Below, one piece after another: positions 8,600 through 21,227 of a stretch of 64,000 nucleotides of DNA. Below the pieces are notes generated by a model. It made no database searches and had not been told where the DNA came from. It worked only from the letters and a program-made list of their open reading frames with translations. Every line of letters begins with the position of its first letter. The stretch's first letter is position 1. The position numbers and the translations under genes are program-made. The stretch spans positions 1 to 64,000 of the forward strand of contig CAUYUJ010003381.1 in NCBI GenBank assembly GCA_963575745.1, read 5' to 3'. Origin of the DNA: Prorocentrum cordatum (Eukaryota > Sar > Dinophyceae > Prorocentrales > Prorocentraceae).

Positions 8600-8815
8600 G
8601 GCCACTGCAAATAACTCGAAAGTAACCTTGCGTGTAACAATGCCAACACCAAAGTAACCCCAAAGTAACTTTAAAGTAACCCTAAACTAACTCGAACCAA
8701 CATCAAAGTAACCCAAACGTAACCCCAAACTAACTCAAAAGTAACCCCAAAGTAACCCAAATGTGACCCCAAGCAACTTCAAGTTAACTTCAGAGCAACT
8801 TCCAAGTAACTTTGC
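8600..8815. repeat. degenerate tandem array of an AAAGTAACCCC-like unit
   Basis: About 18 imperfect copies of an 11-12 bp unit (consensus near AAAGTAACCCC, with variants such as AAACTAACTC). A short stretch with the reverse-complement character (GGGGTTACTTTT, about 21100-21115) occurs elsewhere. It does not match a TTTAGGG telomere array. Confidence 0.75.
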
Positions 8816-9138
8816 ACGACGCTTCGCACGCAATCATGCGAACCAGATGCGACGTGGATGCGCATTCGCGAGGCCCCTATCTAGAAGCCAAACACGATTG
8901 TCATATGCACCGCGTCGTGCACCACATGCCTGCAGCACATTGCAATATTCATGATTGGCATTACAACTAGATCACGCCGTGTTCATTGTTGCGAAGGAAA
9001 ATGTCTAATATTTTCGCTAAGTACCCCTCCGCCCCCAGACAGGAAAACCGAACGCACCACCGACATGCGCATTTTGCAGCGCGCACAGAACCATGTAACT
9101 GCATTGCGCGCGGGCACCGCGGTGTCAAGCCAATAAGT
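8816..9138. other. intergenic, nothing recognised
   Basis: Mixed-composition sequence with short ORFs only. I see no coding bias, tRNA box or repeat. Confidence 0.5.
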
Positions 9139-9185
9139 TAGATATACATATATTTGTATGTATATATATATATATATATGTATAT
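9139..9185. repeat. (TA)n/(GTATATA) microsatellite
   Basis: Alternating AT-rich tract, conspicuous in this GC-rich sequence. Confidence 0.85.
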
Positions 9186-9264
9186 CAACGCGTCGGCGTG
9201 GCACTTGATTTTCACCGAAAATGGTTCTGTGTGGCACGCCGATGGCGCGGCGGGGCATGGCTGT

Positions 9265-9630
9265 CGCCCTCCTCCTCATGCTCCTCATCCCCTGTCCTTT
9301 TCCTCATTCTCCTCATGCTCCCCCCCCCTCTCTCTCCTGTTCCTCCTCTTCCTCCTCCTCCTCCTCCCTCCTCACCCCCCCCCCCGCCCCTCCCCCTTCC
9401 CCTCCTCCTCCTCCTCCTCCTCCTTCCCCTCCTCCTCCTACACGACATCATTCTCCCCGCCCCTTCGTGCGTCCATCAATCCAGCCTCCTCCTTCTCCTC
9501 GTCTTTCCTTGGCTCGGTTCGGCTGCCTCCCTTTTTGCCGCCGCGTTTCCCTAGACGCCGCAATTCGCTTGGGCTTCGTTTCTGGATGGGCTTGGGGGGG
9601 GGATCCGCGAAGCGCCAACAATTTCTGTTT
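9265..9630 (-). repeat. CTCC tract joined to an R1-family fragment
   Basis: A CTCCTC-rich stretch (about 9265-9440) is followed by sequence matching the left block of position 84 onward (CTTGGCTCGGTTCGGCTGCC) and, at about 9580-9625, a block (GTTTCTGGATGGGCT ... CGCGAAGCG) shared with the reverse complement of R1 at 26.1 and 46.9 kb. Confidence 0.55.
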
Positions 9631-12600
9631 CTGCGTTCGAAAAGTTCCGCATCGGCAATTCCCTTCGCGGCGCCGCGGGCCCCCTCTGTCGCGAGCGTTT
9701 CTCGCATGCTCGCTCCCCCACCATTCAGCCCCAATCATATTCGACGCGTGCGCAACTTCCGCGCCCCTGCCCGCCCCCGCATCGGCGGTCTCGCCACCGC
9801 CGCCCGCCACTTGGCACACCTGCCGCCCCCGCATGCCTCGTCGGCGCGCGAGCGCTCAATGCCCCCGCTCGCCAGTGAGAGGTCGCCCATGCCGTCTCAG
9901 GGCCTAGCTAGCGTCGCACGTGTCGTCGCCGCCGTCGGGATCATGTGCGCCCGCGCCCCTCGCGTTTCTGGCATTTGTTCGCGGTGCCGAATGCGAAATC
10001 GGCGTTCGGCAAGTCATGGCGGCCCATGCGGGGGCCCGCGGGCCCTGCGAGCTAACCGCAGTTACGACGCCCGAGCATTGTCTGGTGGCAGAATCCGAAA
10101 GTGGTTCACAAACGCCATGACAACGATGTCGCGGTGGCGTTGCGCCTCGCGGCCATGAGTGCCCGCGGGGCTCCGCCAGATGACATCGCAGCATTTTGCG
10201 AGCGGGCGCAATGCAGGTGCGTATGTCCCGCGGGGTCGCGGGCGCCGCCGCCGAAAGACAATCGCCTCCCGCCGTTCACGTTGTCATCCCTGTCCGCGGG
10301 CCCCCGACGGAACCCCCCGACGCCCTGCCCCCGTGGGCCCCGCCTGCTCCCACCAGCCATCCCCATCGCATGAGAAACAATCCAAGCACCATGGGAGGCC
10401 GAAGCCAGAATTTGGAAAGTGCTGCCACTCACCAGGGATACAGGGCGAACCTGCGGCTGGAATATGATGCCCGACAGATCAGCGTTGTTGGCGACAAAGA
10501 GTCCAGAGTGCAGTGCGCGCCGCGCCACGCTCATCGCGCGCATTTTGCACCGTCGACGACAACGCGTCAGCGCGCGATGTGCGCCGCGCCCAACTCTCGC
10601 CGCTCGCGTTGCATTGCCGACGTCGCGAAGTCCAGCGCGCGATGTGCGCGGGGTTCACGGCCCAGGGCTCGGGGTCCACAGTTCAGGGTTCCAGTTTCAA
10701 TGTCCCGCGGTCAAGGCTCATGGCATGGCCCGACGGGCTCCCGCGCGAAGATCTCCCGCGCGAGATCCACTTGTCGCGCGTGAAGATGCCCGCGTCGGGC
10801 TTTGACGCTCTTTTTGGCGCCTGAGGGCGAACGTGCGCGGCGCCGAGGCGAGCGCGGGCCATCTGGCGCGGGGCTGGCGGCATCTTCGGCCAGAAGATCA
10901 GGCGAGGGCGAGGACTTCGTGGCGGAGGAGGGCGCATGCAAATCAATGACCACTTCGAGGCGGAGGTGGCTGCATCATCGAGGGGTGGCGCACTGCAATG
11001 CAGGGCTCAGCGCGTGGTGGCCGACACCCACATGCGGGCATGGGGCCGCCCAGCGCACCCCTTCGCGCGCCTTGCCTCGGCGGCGCCCAGTGGCGCAGGA
11101 ACGCGAGCATCGGCCCGACCATTGCGGGGCCGCGGATTTCGGCGAGTTCGGGGCGGGTCTCCGCTGCGCGGTGTTCGACGGAAGGGGATATGGAGGGGGG
11201 GGGAGAGGGGGGGCGGAGGGGGGGGGGGGGGGGGAGGGGCGGCGGGGTGCGGGGGGCGCGGTGCGGGGCGGGAAAGGGGGGGGGCGCAGGGATGGGAATG
11301 AGAGGGGGAGGGGGAGGGGGAAGGAGGCGGGGGGAGGGGAATGAATGGCGATGGGGCGGGGGAGGGGGGGGGGGGTGCGAGGGTGGAGAGGGATATGGGG
11401 GGGGGGAGAGGGGGGGGGATGGTAGACATCTGAGGGCCACGGCGGGAGAGGGGGGGTGGCAATGGCTTCGGGAGAGGGAAGGGTGGGGGGAAGAGGGGGC
11501 GGGGAGGGGGCAGAGGGCGGGGGCGGGGGGGAGAGTGAAAGGGGATGGGGGTATGGGTAAGGGTGGGGGGGGGGGGGAGGGGGGGGGGGGAGGCGGATGT
11601 TGGGGGTGGGGTGGTGTGGGGGGGGGGGTGGGGCGTGGTGGTGGTGGGGTGGAGGTGGCGGTGGGGGGGGGGGGGGGGGGGGGGGCGGCGCGGGTGATGG
11701 CGGGTGGAAGAGACGGGGGGATATGGTGGATGGGGGGGCAGGGGTGCGGAGGGGGGAGGGAGGAGGGGGAGGGTGGATTGGGGATGAGGGGTGGGGGTGG
11801 GGGCGGGAGGGGGCGATTCGGGCTGGATGGTGGGTGCTTCGAGGCGAGCGGAATTGGTGCCAGAGAGGGGCATGCGCGTCGAACGCAGATCAGTCGTGCG
11901 GCGACCAATGCACAGCCGCGCAGGGGGCGCCGCCGACGGGGCGTCGAAGGTGACGTTCCCCCCGATGAAAGGGCGGCCTGGCATCGACCTCGGCGCCCGC
12001 GGCGGGCGACGGACGCGAGGGGCGAGCCGAGGTTTGCAGAGTCGCGGCGAGGTTCGTGAAGTGGTGTGTCGCGCCAAGGGCAGCTGCAAAGCGTAGCGCA
12101 TCTTCCAGACGAGTCAGTCACCGTTGCCACGTTGTTTTGCGCGGCGCCCAGGGCTTCCCCGCCGCGCGCCCCCCCCGTCGGCGTCGCGCCGCCCCCCGCG
12201 CGGGCCCTTGCCCCGCTTCGGGCCAACGTGTCCATCTCGGGGGCGCGCGAGCCCAGGCGCGCTATCCAAAACGCGGCGGGGGCTGGCGCAGCACGCGCGC
12301 CAGGCGCTGCATCGGCGCGGCAGCCGCGCGCCTCGTAGCGCCGAATACGTTCCATGAGCGGTTCGCGAGCATCATTGCCGCGAACGCGAATCTCGTTTCG
12401 ATGGCTCCAGTGGCGACCGAGCCTTGGCCACGTGAACGACGATGAATCGCGGGACTTCTGCTCGCCAGTCGGTTGTGGGCTCATGTTTCAGCGTCGCGTG
12501 CCTTTGCTCGACATGGCGCCAGCGCGCGCGAAGCGCGTCGCGACGCGCTGCGCCGAGCAGAACGGGCGCGCGCTGGGCCATCGGCGATTCGCCGCGCGCT

Positions 12601-15270
12601 GGCGCAACGTGCCGCGCGCGGCGGCGTCTCGCCGCGGCGCGGCATCGGCTCGGGCGACCGCGGCCCAAATGTGATTTCAAGCTGTCTGCGCGGGAGCCCC
12701 CGCGCATTGCGGGGGCTTCCGCGGGCGCGCGCCAAGGCCGCCGCGCGCCGCGGGCTCGGCAGGGGCTGCAGGCGCTCAGGCGGGCGCGCGGCGCGGCGCG
12801 CTCGCCGCGCAGAGCGCGACTGCGACAACGCCGAGTTACTTCTCACCGGGAAGGCCATCCTCAGAGCCTGGCGCCCGCCGCTCGAGGCGGGTGCCCAGAT
12901 GGGCCCCGCGCCGCACTCGCGGGAGGAGAGTCTGCGACCGACGGGCCCGTCGATGGTAATTCAATATGCGTGCGCGCGCGGGCGGCGCTTTCACGCGGGG
13001 GCGGTGCCGTGCGCAGTCGGTGGCGCGCCGCGCCCACCCTCGCCCCTTTCCTTTCAGCCGCCCAGTTCCCATCCTCCAAATTCCTTCATCCCCCCTCCGT
13101 CCAGTTCCCCTCCTTCCGTCCAACCCTCCTCCGTCCAATTCCATTTGTTTCCCTTCCTTCCCCCTCCTTCCCGAACTGAGCCCGCGTTTGGATAGCGCCG
13201 CGCGCTCGCGGATTCGTCGTCGCGGTCGTGGTCGTGGTTGCCGCCTGTGCCGTCGTCGTCGGCGACGTCGTCTCTTCCGTCGTCGTCGTTGCCCTGGTCG
13301 TTGTCGTCGTCGCCCCCATCGTCGTCGTCGTCGTCAGCGCCGTTATTTTTGCCGTCTGGTCGTCGTAGCGTTCGCCGCCGCCGCCGTCGCCGTCGCCGTA
13401 GTCGCGGTTGCCGCCGTCGTCGTCGTTGTCGTTTGAAGCGCATGTTTACGGTGCCTGGCGCGGCAGCTCTGGCGCGCGAGATCAGAAGGAGATTGCGCGG
13501 CGGGGGCGGGGCTGGGGCAAACGCCTGCCCCTTTCGCGGCATCGCCGTTATATGTCAACTAGCGGTACATGTTTTGCGCGGGCTTCTGTCTGAGCCCCAT
13601 GCCCGCCCAGCCGCGTCCACCGACCGACGTCGGTCTTAATGTTTTTTATGTCAAAAAAAATAGCCGCCCCGCGCATGTGCAGTAGCGCCGCGCCGAGTAT
13701 GCCGAAGTCCAGTTCGCGCATTGTGACAAATCCCCACGTGAATATGGCACAGAGAACGTCAAATGTCATAGCAAATCGGCGCCATCGCAACAGCATGCCG
13801 ATATCATTTTTTTGCGCCACATTGAAATTTTACACGCGATGTGTTGTTGCCGCCGCCATGTACGAAAGAAATTTAGTTGAATTGCTGTCCATGCGTGGTG
13901 TAATGCGTCTTGCTCGAACCCATATTACTATTGTGCTTTTATTATAACCTTTCACTGAGGGCATTCTCGTTCGAATCGTTATAGTTGTAGTAGCTGGTGC
14001 TTATGTAATATGATGCTTTGCGCGGCTGTATGTTGTATATTGTATCAATCATCGTTTGTTTGCTGCTACCTCGTGCATTGATGTGGCCTGCATCTGTACT
14101 CGCCACCTGCGTCTGATTATAACAGTAATGTGTGTGCTGGGGCTTATTCGGGCTGCTTGGGTGGCGCACGGCGGGTTGGGCCCCTCGTAGCCCTCTCGGG
14201 TCGTGGGGTCTAGACCCCTTCGGTTTACCATTGAGCACTCTGGACCATTCCTTAAACCCGCATCGGGGGTGTCCTGGGCCGCATTCGAGGCTCACAAAAC
14301 AAAAAAAAACACACAACAGCACGCAGTACTTTCAAGCGTGCGTTTTGTACCTGAAGCCACAGCCTTGTGCACTAATACCCCAACATAGTTCGTCGCTACA
14401 TCAATAATGCAACGGGGTTACTTATGTACATGCAGTGGTCGGCAAAGCCCCCGCCCCCATCCCCCCCTGTCCCTCCTTTTTTTCGCCCGCCTCCTCCCCC
14501 TGTCATCTCCCCCCCACGTGAGTAAGTGCCCCCTCGCCTCCCACTGTTTCCTCTCCATCTCCAATCCCGTATCTCTTGTCTCCTCCATGCCCGTCTACTC
14601 CCCCCCCCTCACCCCCGCTCGCTCGCAACCCCCCTTCTCTTCCAGGGCCTCTTGCTTCCATTATTTCCTGTCCGTGCTCCGGCCGCCCCCGCCCGCGTGC
14701 CTCGGCCGCCGTGCCCCAGTCGTTCGCGGCTTATCGCCCTCGCCAGCTTCTCTCGCACTCGCGTTCCTTTCGGTTCAGCGTCGGGGGCGGCCGCGAGCAG
14801 CGGGCCAATCTGACAAATTGCAAGACTCGGCAACATCAAGCTTCCAACGGCGCAGTGTTTTGATGAAGGAACGTGTTTCATGTGCGGGGCGAGCACGGCC
14901 CTAGAAATGCATCGCGGGCGGCGGCGGTCGCGGTTCCGACGGCCCGCCCGTGTCCAGGGTCCCAGGATGCGCAGTTCTCTCGACAGGTATGAGTGCCATC
15001 GGCTGTCCTCATCGCGACGTTTCGCTCCGAGGCTGTGGCTGGGGGTGGCGAGTCCAGGGGGCGCCGCCTCGTCAGTGCGGGGTGACATCGTTTGGGGCGG
15101 GGTCTACAATGCGTGGAGGGCTCGCTCTAGCAGCGTTTCAGTTGGTGTCGCGCGGTAGTGACTTCGATTCGAACGGCTTTTCCGTGCGATAACTCTGGGG
15201 TTGATGGGTCCATGGGGTCTCCTGCAGTCGGGTGCCGATGCGTTGACGCTGCGGTTGCAGGTGCCCAATG
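9631..15270. other. gene-poor GC-rich intergenic region
   Basis: Contents: CG-rich unique-looking sequence (9.6-11.15 kb), a polyguanine-rich stretch (about 11180-11850), CG-rich sequence again, a CGTCGT-type tract (13220-13440), and a lower-GC island (about 13560-14420). Long open frames on either strand are Pro-, Arg- or Gly-rich translations of skewed composition. The 91-codon minus-strand ORF at 13548-13820 is hydrophobic but has no recognisable relative, so I do not call it. Confidence 0.5.
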
Positions 15271-15278
15271 CACGTCGA

Positions 15279-15300
15279 TGCCCCAGCCATTTTGGCTCGA
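15279..15300 (+). other. possible spliced-leader relic
   Basis: The stretch CCCCAGCCATTTTGGCTCGA shares the 14-base core AGCCATTTTGGCTC with the dinoflagellate spliced leader as I recall it (CCGTAGCCATTTTGGCTCAAG). It lies about 80 bases upstream of the ATG chosen for the large split gene. Genomic leader relics are known to mark genes that passed through a trans-spliced mRNA and were retroposed. Here the downstream gene has introns, so either these were gained later or the match is fortuitous. Confidence 0.4.
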
Positions 15301-15379
15301 TGCCGCAGCCCAGCCGTCTCCGAGCCGCGAGCCCGAGGCCGCTGCGTCGCGCGCCCTTGTCGCTCGGCCTGCGATCGTC

Positions 15380-15556
15380 ATGGCCAAGTCCAGCGCGCCG
15401 CCTGCGCCGCATGGGGGGCGCCAGGGCCAGGGCGCGAAGAGGGCGGCTGGCGCGAGCGGCGGCGGCGGCGGCGGCGGCCCGCCTTCCGCGGTCGAGGCGG
15501 CCCCCAAGAGGAAGGGCAGGAGGTACGGCGACTCCTGCCAATGCGGGTTGTGCAAG
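15380..15556 (+). CDS. large split gene, exon 1
   Basis: Starts at ATG 15380: MAKSSAPPAPHGGRQGQG, a poly-Gly stretch, then KRKGRRYGDSCQCGLCK, probably half of a zinc-binding unit. The frame stays open to 15604, but the next exon needs phase 0, which suits a GC donor at 15557 (CAAG/GCGTATG). Non-GT donors are common in dinoflagellates. The boundary is uncertain. Confidence 0.5.
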
Positions 15557-18500
15557 GCGTATGCCAAGGACACGCGGGGCTTGCGTCGCCTTGTTTACCG
15601 ATGACCAAGCCCCGTCTGCATCGTATGACGCCCTTGCCGCTTCCCTGATTGCCGTCTTCGCCCGCGTGCTTACCCCGTCCTCCTCCATCTCTCCCAATCG
15701 CCCTCTCCATCGCCCCTCTCAGCTCCCCCGCCCCCTCCCCTCCTGCCGACCTTGCCCCCCCCCAGGTCTTGCCAGGCGCCCCCCGCCGCTCACCTCCTCC
15801 CTCGGCCCCGCGCCAGGACGGCAAGGCGTGGGCCCTCAAGAAGGTCGTCAACAAGGCGCACGGCTCGGAGGAGATTCCCGTCGGCGACGCGTGCGAGGAC
15901 TGTTTCGGGCTCCACCAGCAGGGGTTCCCATATTTGACGTGGGAGGAGCTGTGCATGCAGAACGAGAGTGACGCGAACATGAAGGCCAACGTGGCGAAGG
16001 CTCGGAACGTGCGGGCTGGGGCGGCTGATGCGCCCGCGATCGCCGAGTCGGTAGCCGCCCACGACGAGTACGGCATCGAGATCCGCCAGCGTTACATCGC
16101 GCTGGACGAAAGCGAGCTCAGGAGCGCAACGGGCAAGAAGCGGCTCGCGAAGAAGTTCACCGATCCCATACCTCAGGTTGCCGTCCCCAGCGGCGCCAAC
16201 TCGACGGATCAAGATACGTTGTACATGTTCGCCGACCCCGAGCACCCGTACAGGACCGTGGACCTCATCATCAGGAAGGGCATCAACTTGCAGTCCAACT
16301 ACATGCCGTCCTCACAACATTTCTACGACGACCAGGGCTCGCAGATCGCCCGCCACAACATCACCGACACGTTCGCTGCCACTGGCGTGAACGCGTTGCT
16401 AGCCAAGAGCGCCCAGGGGTGCCTCAAGAGCTTGGAGCAAGTCTTGGCCACGGACGCCCGCGTTGAGCAGGAGGGCGAGGATGCCGCCACCGCCGAGAGC
16501 GAGCAGGTCGGGGGCAACGGCGGAGTCGGTGGTGGCAGTGACGGCGGCTCCGACGGGGCAGAGTCCCTTGTTGGGGTTGCTGCGTTTACCCCAGCAAAGA
16601 AGGTCATCACCTTCCACACGACTTCAGGCTCCAAGAAGGGGAAGAAGCTGTTCTGCAAGCAGCTGGCCTCGCCGACCCCGTCAGGGTCGCCAGCCGCGCA
16701 CTTGGGTGCCGCGGACGGGTCAGCGTCCCACATCGCAGACTTGCGCGACGTGGATGACGACGGCGGGAGTCAGGCGAACACCATGGCGGATGCGGCGCTC
16801 GTGCCCCACGCAGCAGGCTTTCGGGCTAGCAGAAACGGGTTGCGCATGGTCGGGCTGCCCCCTGGTAGAAGGGGGATGGGGGGGAGGGGGTGTAGGAGGA
16901 GGGATGATGGAGGAGGACGAGGGGACGAGGAGGGGGAGGAGCAGGATGAGGAGGATGTAGGATGAGGATGGGGTGGAGGAAACGGGGAGGAGTTTCGAGA
17001 GAACTCCCACATCCTCCTCCTCCTCCTCCCCCTCACCATCCCCATCATACCTCATCTTCCCCTCCTCTCACCACCCCCTCCACCTCGTCCACGTCCTCCC
17101 CCCTCATCCCTCCCACCTCCACCTCCTGTATAGTCATGGCCCTCCCCCCCAGGCTGCTTGGACGTCCTCACGCACTGGAAGAGGAAGATCCCCCTGGAGA
17201 GGGTCCTCGAGAACACCCTGGATGGGAGGACGATCTCGGCGGCGAAGAAGGCCGCGTCCCGCCTCGCTCAGATGGGCGGCGCGAGCGCGACTGATGCAAG
17301 CATTATCAACATCTTCTTGAAGATCGTGGTTGCCGCCCAGAACTTGCAGACCGACAAAATCCGCGTGCACACCAAGGCCGAAAAGGATGAGTTGATCAAG
17401 CTGCTGGTTGTCGAGGACGTCCAGTGGCCCCTGGTGGCCCAGGAGACTCTCTTGAACCTCAGCCTCGCTGAGTTGGAGAAGACCCGCGACCTCGGCAAGC
17501 TAATCGAGTGCATCACACCTTGGCCCAAGGACGATTCTGCCGTCCCAGAGTCCCAGATTTCGACCCCTTGAACCCCACGCTGGTGTCGTTGCCAGTGGAT
17601 ATGGACCACAAGATGTCGGTGATGGTGCACGTGCTGATTGAGAAGCTCCTCGTCCCCGCCATAAGGATCGGCGTCGAGAACAAGGCTCACGTGGTGAATA
17701 TGGTGGACACGTTCATTGATGCCTACGAGAACGTTGACCTGGTCATGCTGGACGGAACAGCCAGCGGGGCATTGGGAGACATGATGGACTGCTGGGAGGG
17801 GATCAAGGCGCTGGCCACTTCAACGATTTATATGGACTTGAAGGACCGTGAACTCCAAACCTCATGAGTATGACAGCGCCCACTTGCCCGCCACTTCGGC
17901 CCAGTCTCCGAGGGTGCGGGGCATCGTAGATCATTGCAGGTGCTGGGTGGTGTTGAGCGGGCTTTGGTTTTTGATAGCGGTATCGTCGATCTGGCCAGAT
18001 TGGAGCGGCGTTGATTCGGTCCCCCCCTGGGCTGGCCTCCCAGGCCCCCGCCGTTCCGCCAACATTTAGAATATATGTAACGAGGGTGGTGCTTGTCTTG
18101 GGTGGGGTAGTGCCCATGGGGTCTGATTTTCTTGGGGGTAGCTAGGGGATGTTCCTGGGTCGTAGCGGCAATTCGTGTTTTTCCCTTTTGCTGCCATGCC
18201 CGCACGTCCAGAGGATTCCGTGCAGAAGATCAAGGAGTCGACGGGGCGGACGCACAAGACTGCTTTGGTAATGGTGGCGGCTGCGGTCAGCGATGAGACG
18301 TGGTTCAAGGCCAGACTCTCGGAGTACATGGCGAAGCTGCCAGGCATGATCGAGCACGCCCCTATGTTCCGCAAGTACAATGATATGCTTGCGGGCGGGA
18401 GGACCCCCACGCTGACGAACAGTACGTCTCTCAAGGATGCAGCTCTATTCATTGCTGAGGCTCGCGAGTGCCCTAGGTCGGGATCTCTGGACGAGTTGCA

Positions 18501-21195
18501 GAACAGCCTCTACGCGGCCTTTGCGAAGCATCATGAGTTCATGGAGTCCGAACCTACCAGCGACCACGCTGCCATGCAACAGTGGTCGAAGGCCATAGAG
18601 GAGGCGAGCCTCTGCATGTCGGGCCACGCTAGCATCGAGGACTGGAGGGCCGCGGTTGCTGCCAAGCTTGCCAGCGTCAGTGCGGAGAATATGAACGCCC
18701 GCATCTTCCGCGATATCAGTGACGCCAATGATCTGAACCTGTCCGAGCAGAACGACCTGACCGATGAGACCATGGACGCTCTGAACCGCATTCGGGGCTC
18801 CATTCCAGAACCTGCGCAGGCGATGAAGTGGAAGGACGACCAGAGGCCCATTGTCGAGGCGCGCGTCGGTGGCGTGTTCGACTTCATCACCCAGCAGATT
18901 TGCAGCAGGTCTGATTTGGACAACGAGTTCTTCGCCATCAGCATGGACCTGAGCGTCAAGATGGGCGCCGTGGAGGGCTCCGACATGGCGAAGGAGGAAG
19001 CGAAGATGTTGGGTGTGTATCTTACGGCCAGGAGGTCATGGATTAGCCTTTGGAGTGACGGCAACGGTGGGCACCTGCTAAAGAAGGACATCACAGCTTC
19101 AGACAACTACCGCAACAAAATGGACCCGATGCAGCGGCACATTATGGCGCTGGAGGAGCAGCTCAAAAACATCATGCAGAAGGATACCCGTCGTTTCCAC
19201 AGGTGGGCCGGTTTCAGCAAGGAAGTCAAGAGTCTCGTCCTCGAGCTGACCGCCCAGCAGGCCAACGCAGACGAGCGTGTGCTGAAGACTGCAATTCAAG
19301 ATCTCGCCTTGGTTGCAACGGGCATTCCTGGCGCCACGGACCCGACGGAGTCGCGGCTGGAGACGTTCAAGGGGAATACGTTCAAGGACCTGCAGAAGCA
19401 CGCCGACGAGACTGTGCTCAAGACCAGCCCGCAGCAGATGGCGACCTTGAAGTGCCAGCTCCTTGAGGCCGCTGACGTTTTGCAAATGCATGCAATACAT
19501 TTCGCGGGTATTGCATTCGTGGGCGACGATTGGTTGGGTGGGAGGGGTTAGCAGGGGAGTGTGACTAACATGATGAGGATCGAGGGTGGCGGGTTTGAGG
19601 CGACGGGGGAGGCGGGGGAGGGGCGGCGGGTAGCTCCCCTGATGAAACACAAAATCTCTCAGGCCACGGCGAACTACAAGAACTCAGTCGCGATGGCTGG
19701 CAAGGCACTGGACGACACGCTCGCCATGAACGCTGGCCAGGTCCTGCGCGACTGCGCCACTACGAAGGCCTACGGTGTGCTCATGAAGAAGTGCAGCAGC
19801 GACATGTGCCTCGACGACCTCCGCGACGTCGTCGCCGCAGAGGTCAAGGCGTGGAGGGCGGAGACGAAGCTCAAGGAGAAGGACGCCTTCCACTAGCTGA
19901 TCCTGACGAGGGTTGTGAGCGCCCTGCAGAAAAAGGCGAGCTAGGCCCTCTTGGCGGTCGGCAGTGGGGGTCGGACACGCAGGTTTGCAGTTGTGTTCTG
20001 GGGCGCGGCAGGCGCCGAGCAAATATTGCCCCTCTCCCTGCCCAAGGGCATGTTACGACATATTCGCGATTCAAAGTGCCAGCGAGCGTCATCACGCGAC
20101 AGTTGTGCCATGCTCTCTAGATTTGCTCGGCGCAGCCCCCCGCGCCCTTTCGCGCGTCGCCCGTGACTCGGGCGCAGGCCGTCCGCCCAGGATTGGGCGG
20201 TCTATTACCCATGAGATGTTGATACAGCAAGCGCGGTTTCGTTTCTGCCTCCGATCCCCCGCTCGCTCGTCTCATCCGCTTCTCCGCCTCCCCCGCCATT
20301 CCCCCCAGTGTCTCCCTTCCTCCCGCGGGGGCCTGCTCCGTCATCTTCCCCCTGCCTCTCCCTTCCTCCGCCCCCCCGCCTCTCCATTCCTCCCGCGGCG
20401 ACAGCGCGACGATTGCGACTGTAGCGTAGCAGGGTGGCTGTATCGAGGAGTGGAGGGTGGAGGGCGGGAGGATCGGGGAAGCGCGGAAGGCTCGCGGGGG
20501 TTCGGCGGCAGAGGGCGGGGCGGAACGACGTGGGGAGAAGGGCAGGATAATGGGGGGATGTGGAGTGGAGTTGCTGGGCGAGCGAGGGCGGTTTGCTCGC
20601 TGGGTGTCTGGGGACGTTCGCCCCCATATATGGGCCCCTGCGGGGCGCGGCGCCGCCGCCGACCCCGAGGCGCCCCCGATCGGCGCTGAGGCCGCGGCGT
20701 GCAGGAGGTCCGAACTTGTTCGATCGATTTCTGATGGGCCGACGAAGTGCGGCGCGAGCCGCGCCCTCGTGGGCAAACGCGTTTGAACGGCTCCGCTTGT
20801 TTGGGAGTTCTGGCCGCGGGGGCCGTTGGTGCGCGGTCGAGATGGGCTTAGAGTGCGCTGTATCCTATCAAAGTCTTGTTATGCATATGTTCGGCGCGAC
20901 CGAATGCATGATAATTTCGACTGGTGTTTGATTTTGCTGAGCAGGCCCTGGATGGTACCCTCTACTAGCTGTCGCCTCCGTCGGGAGGGGCGTCGCGCTT
21001 TCCTGCTGGGCGCGTGCCCAGGGTCTTGTTGCAGTTGGCTTACTTGTATGCTTATATTTCCGTTAGGTTGCAAACATATATAAAAGTTACTTTGGCCTTA
21101 TTCTGGGGTTACTTTTTAATGATTTTCTTACTTGGAGGCCCCTGGCTCCCCTTGCCGCTCACAATAATAATATGAACAAGACTAAGAAAAAGACG

Positions 21196-21227
<32 letters not shown>

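Noticed and set aside
8600-8815. Telomere array
   Set aside because: The unit is not TTTAGGG or a permutation of it and is degenerate and internal.
10943-12484. 513-codon minus-strand Pro-rich ORF
   Set aside because: Complement of a polyguanine stretch; composition artefact.
13548-13820. Hydrophobic 90-codon minus-strand ORF
   Set aside because: Could be an exon, but no splice signals, homologue or codon bias support it.
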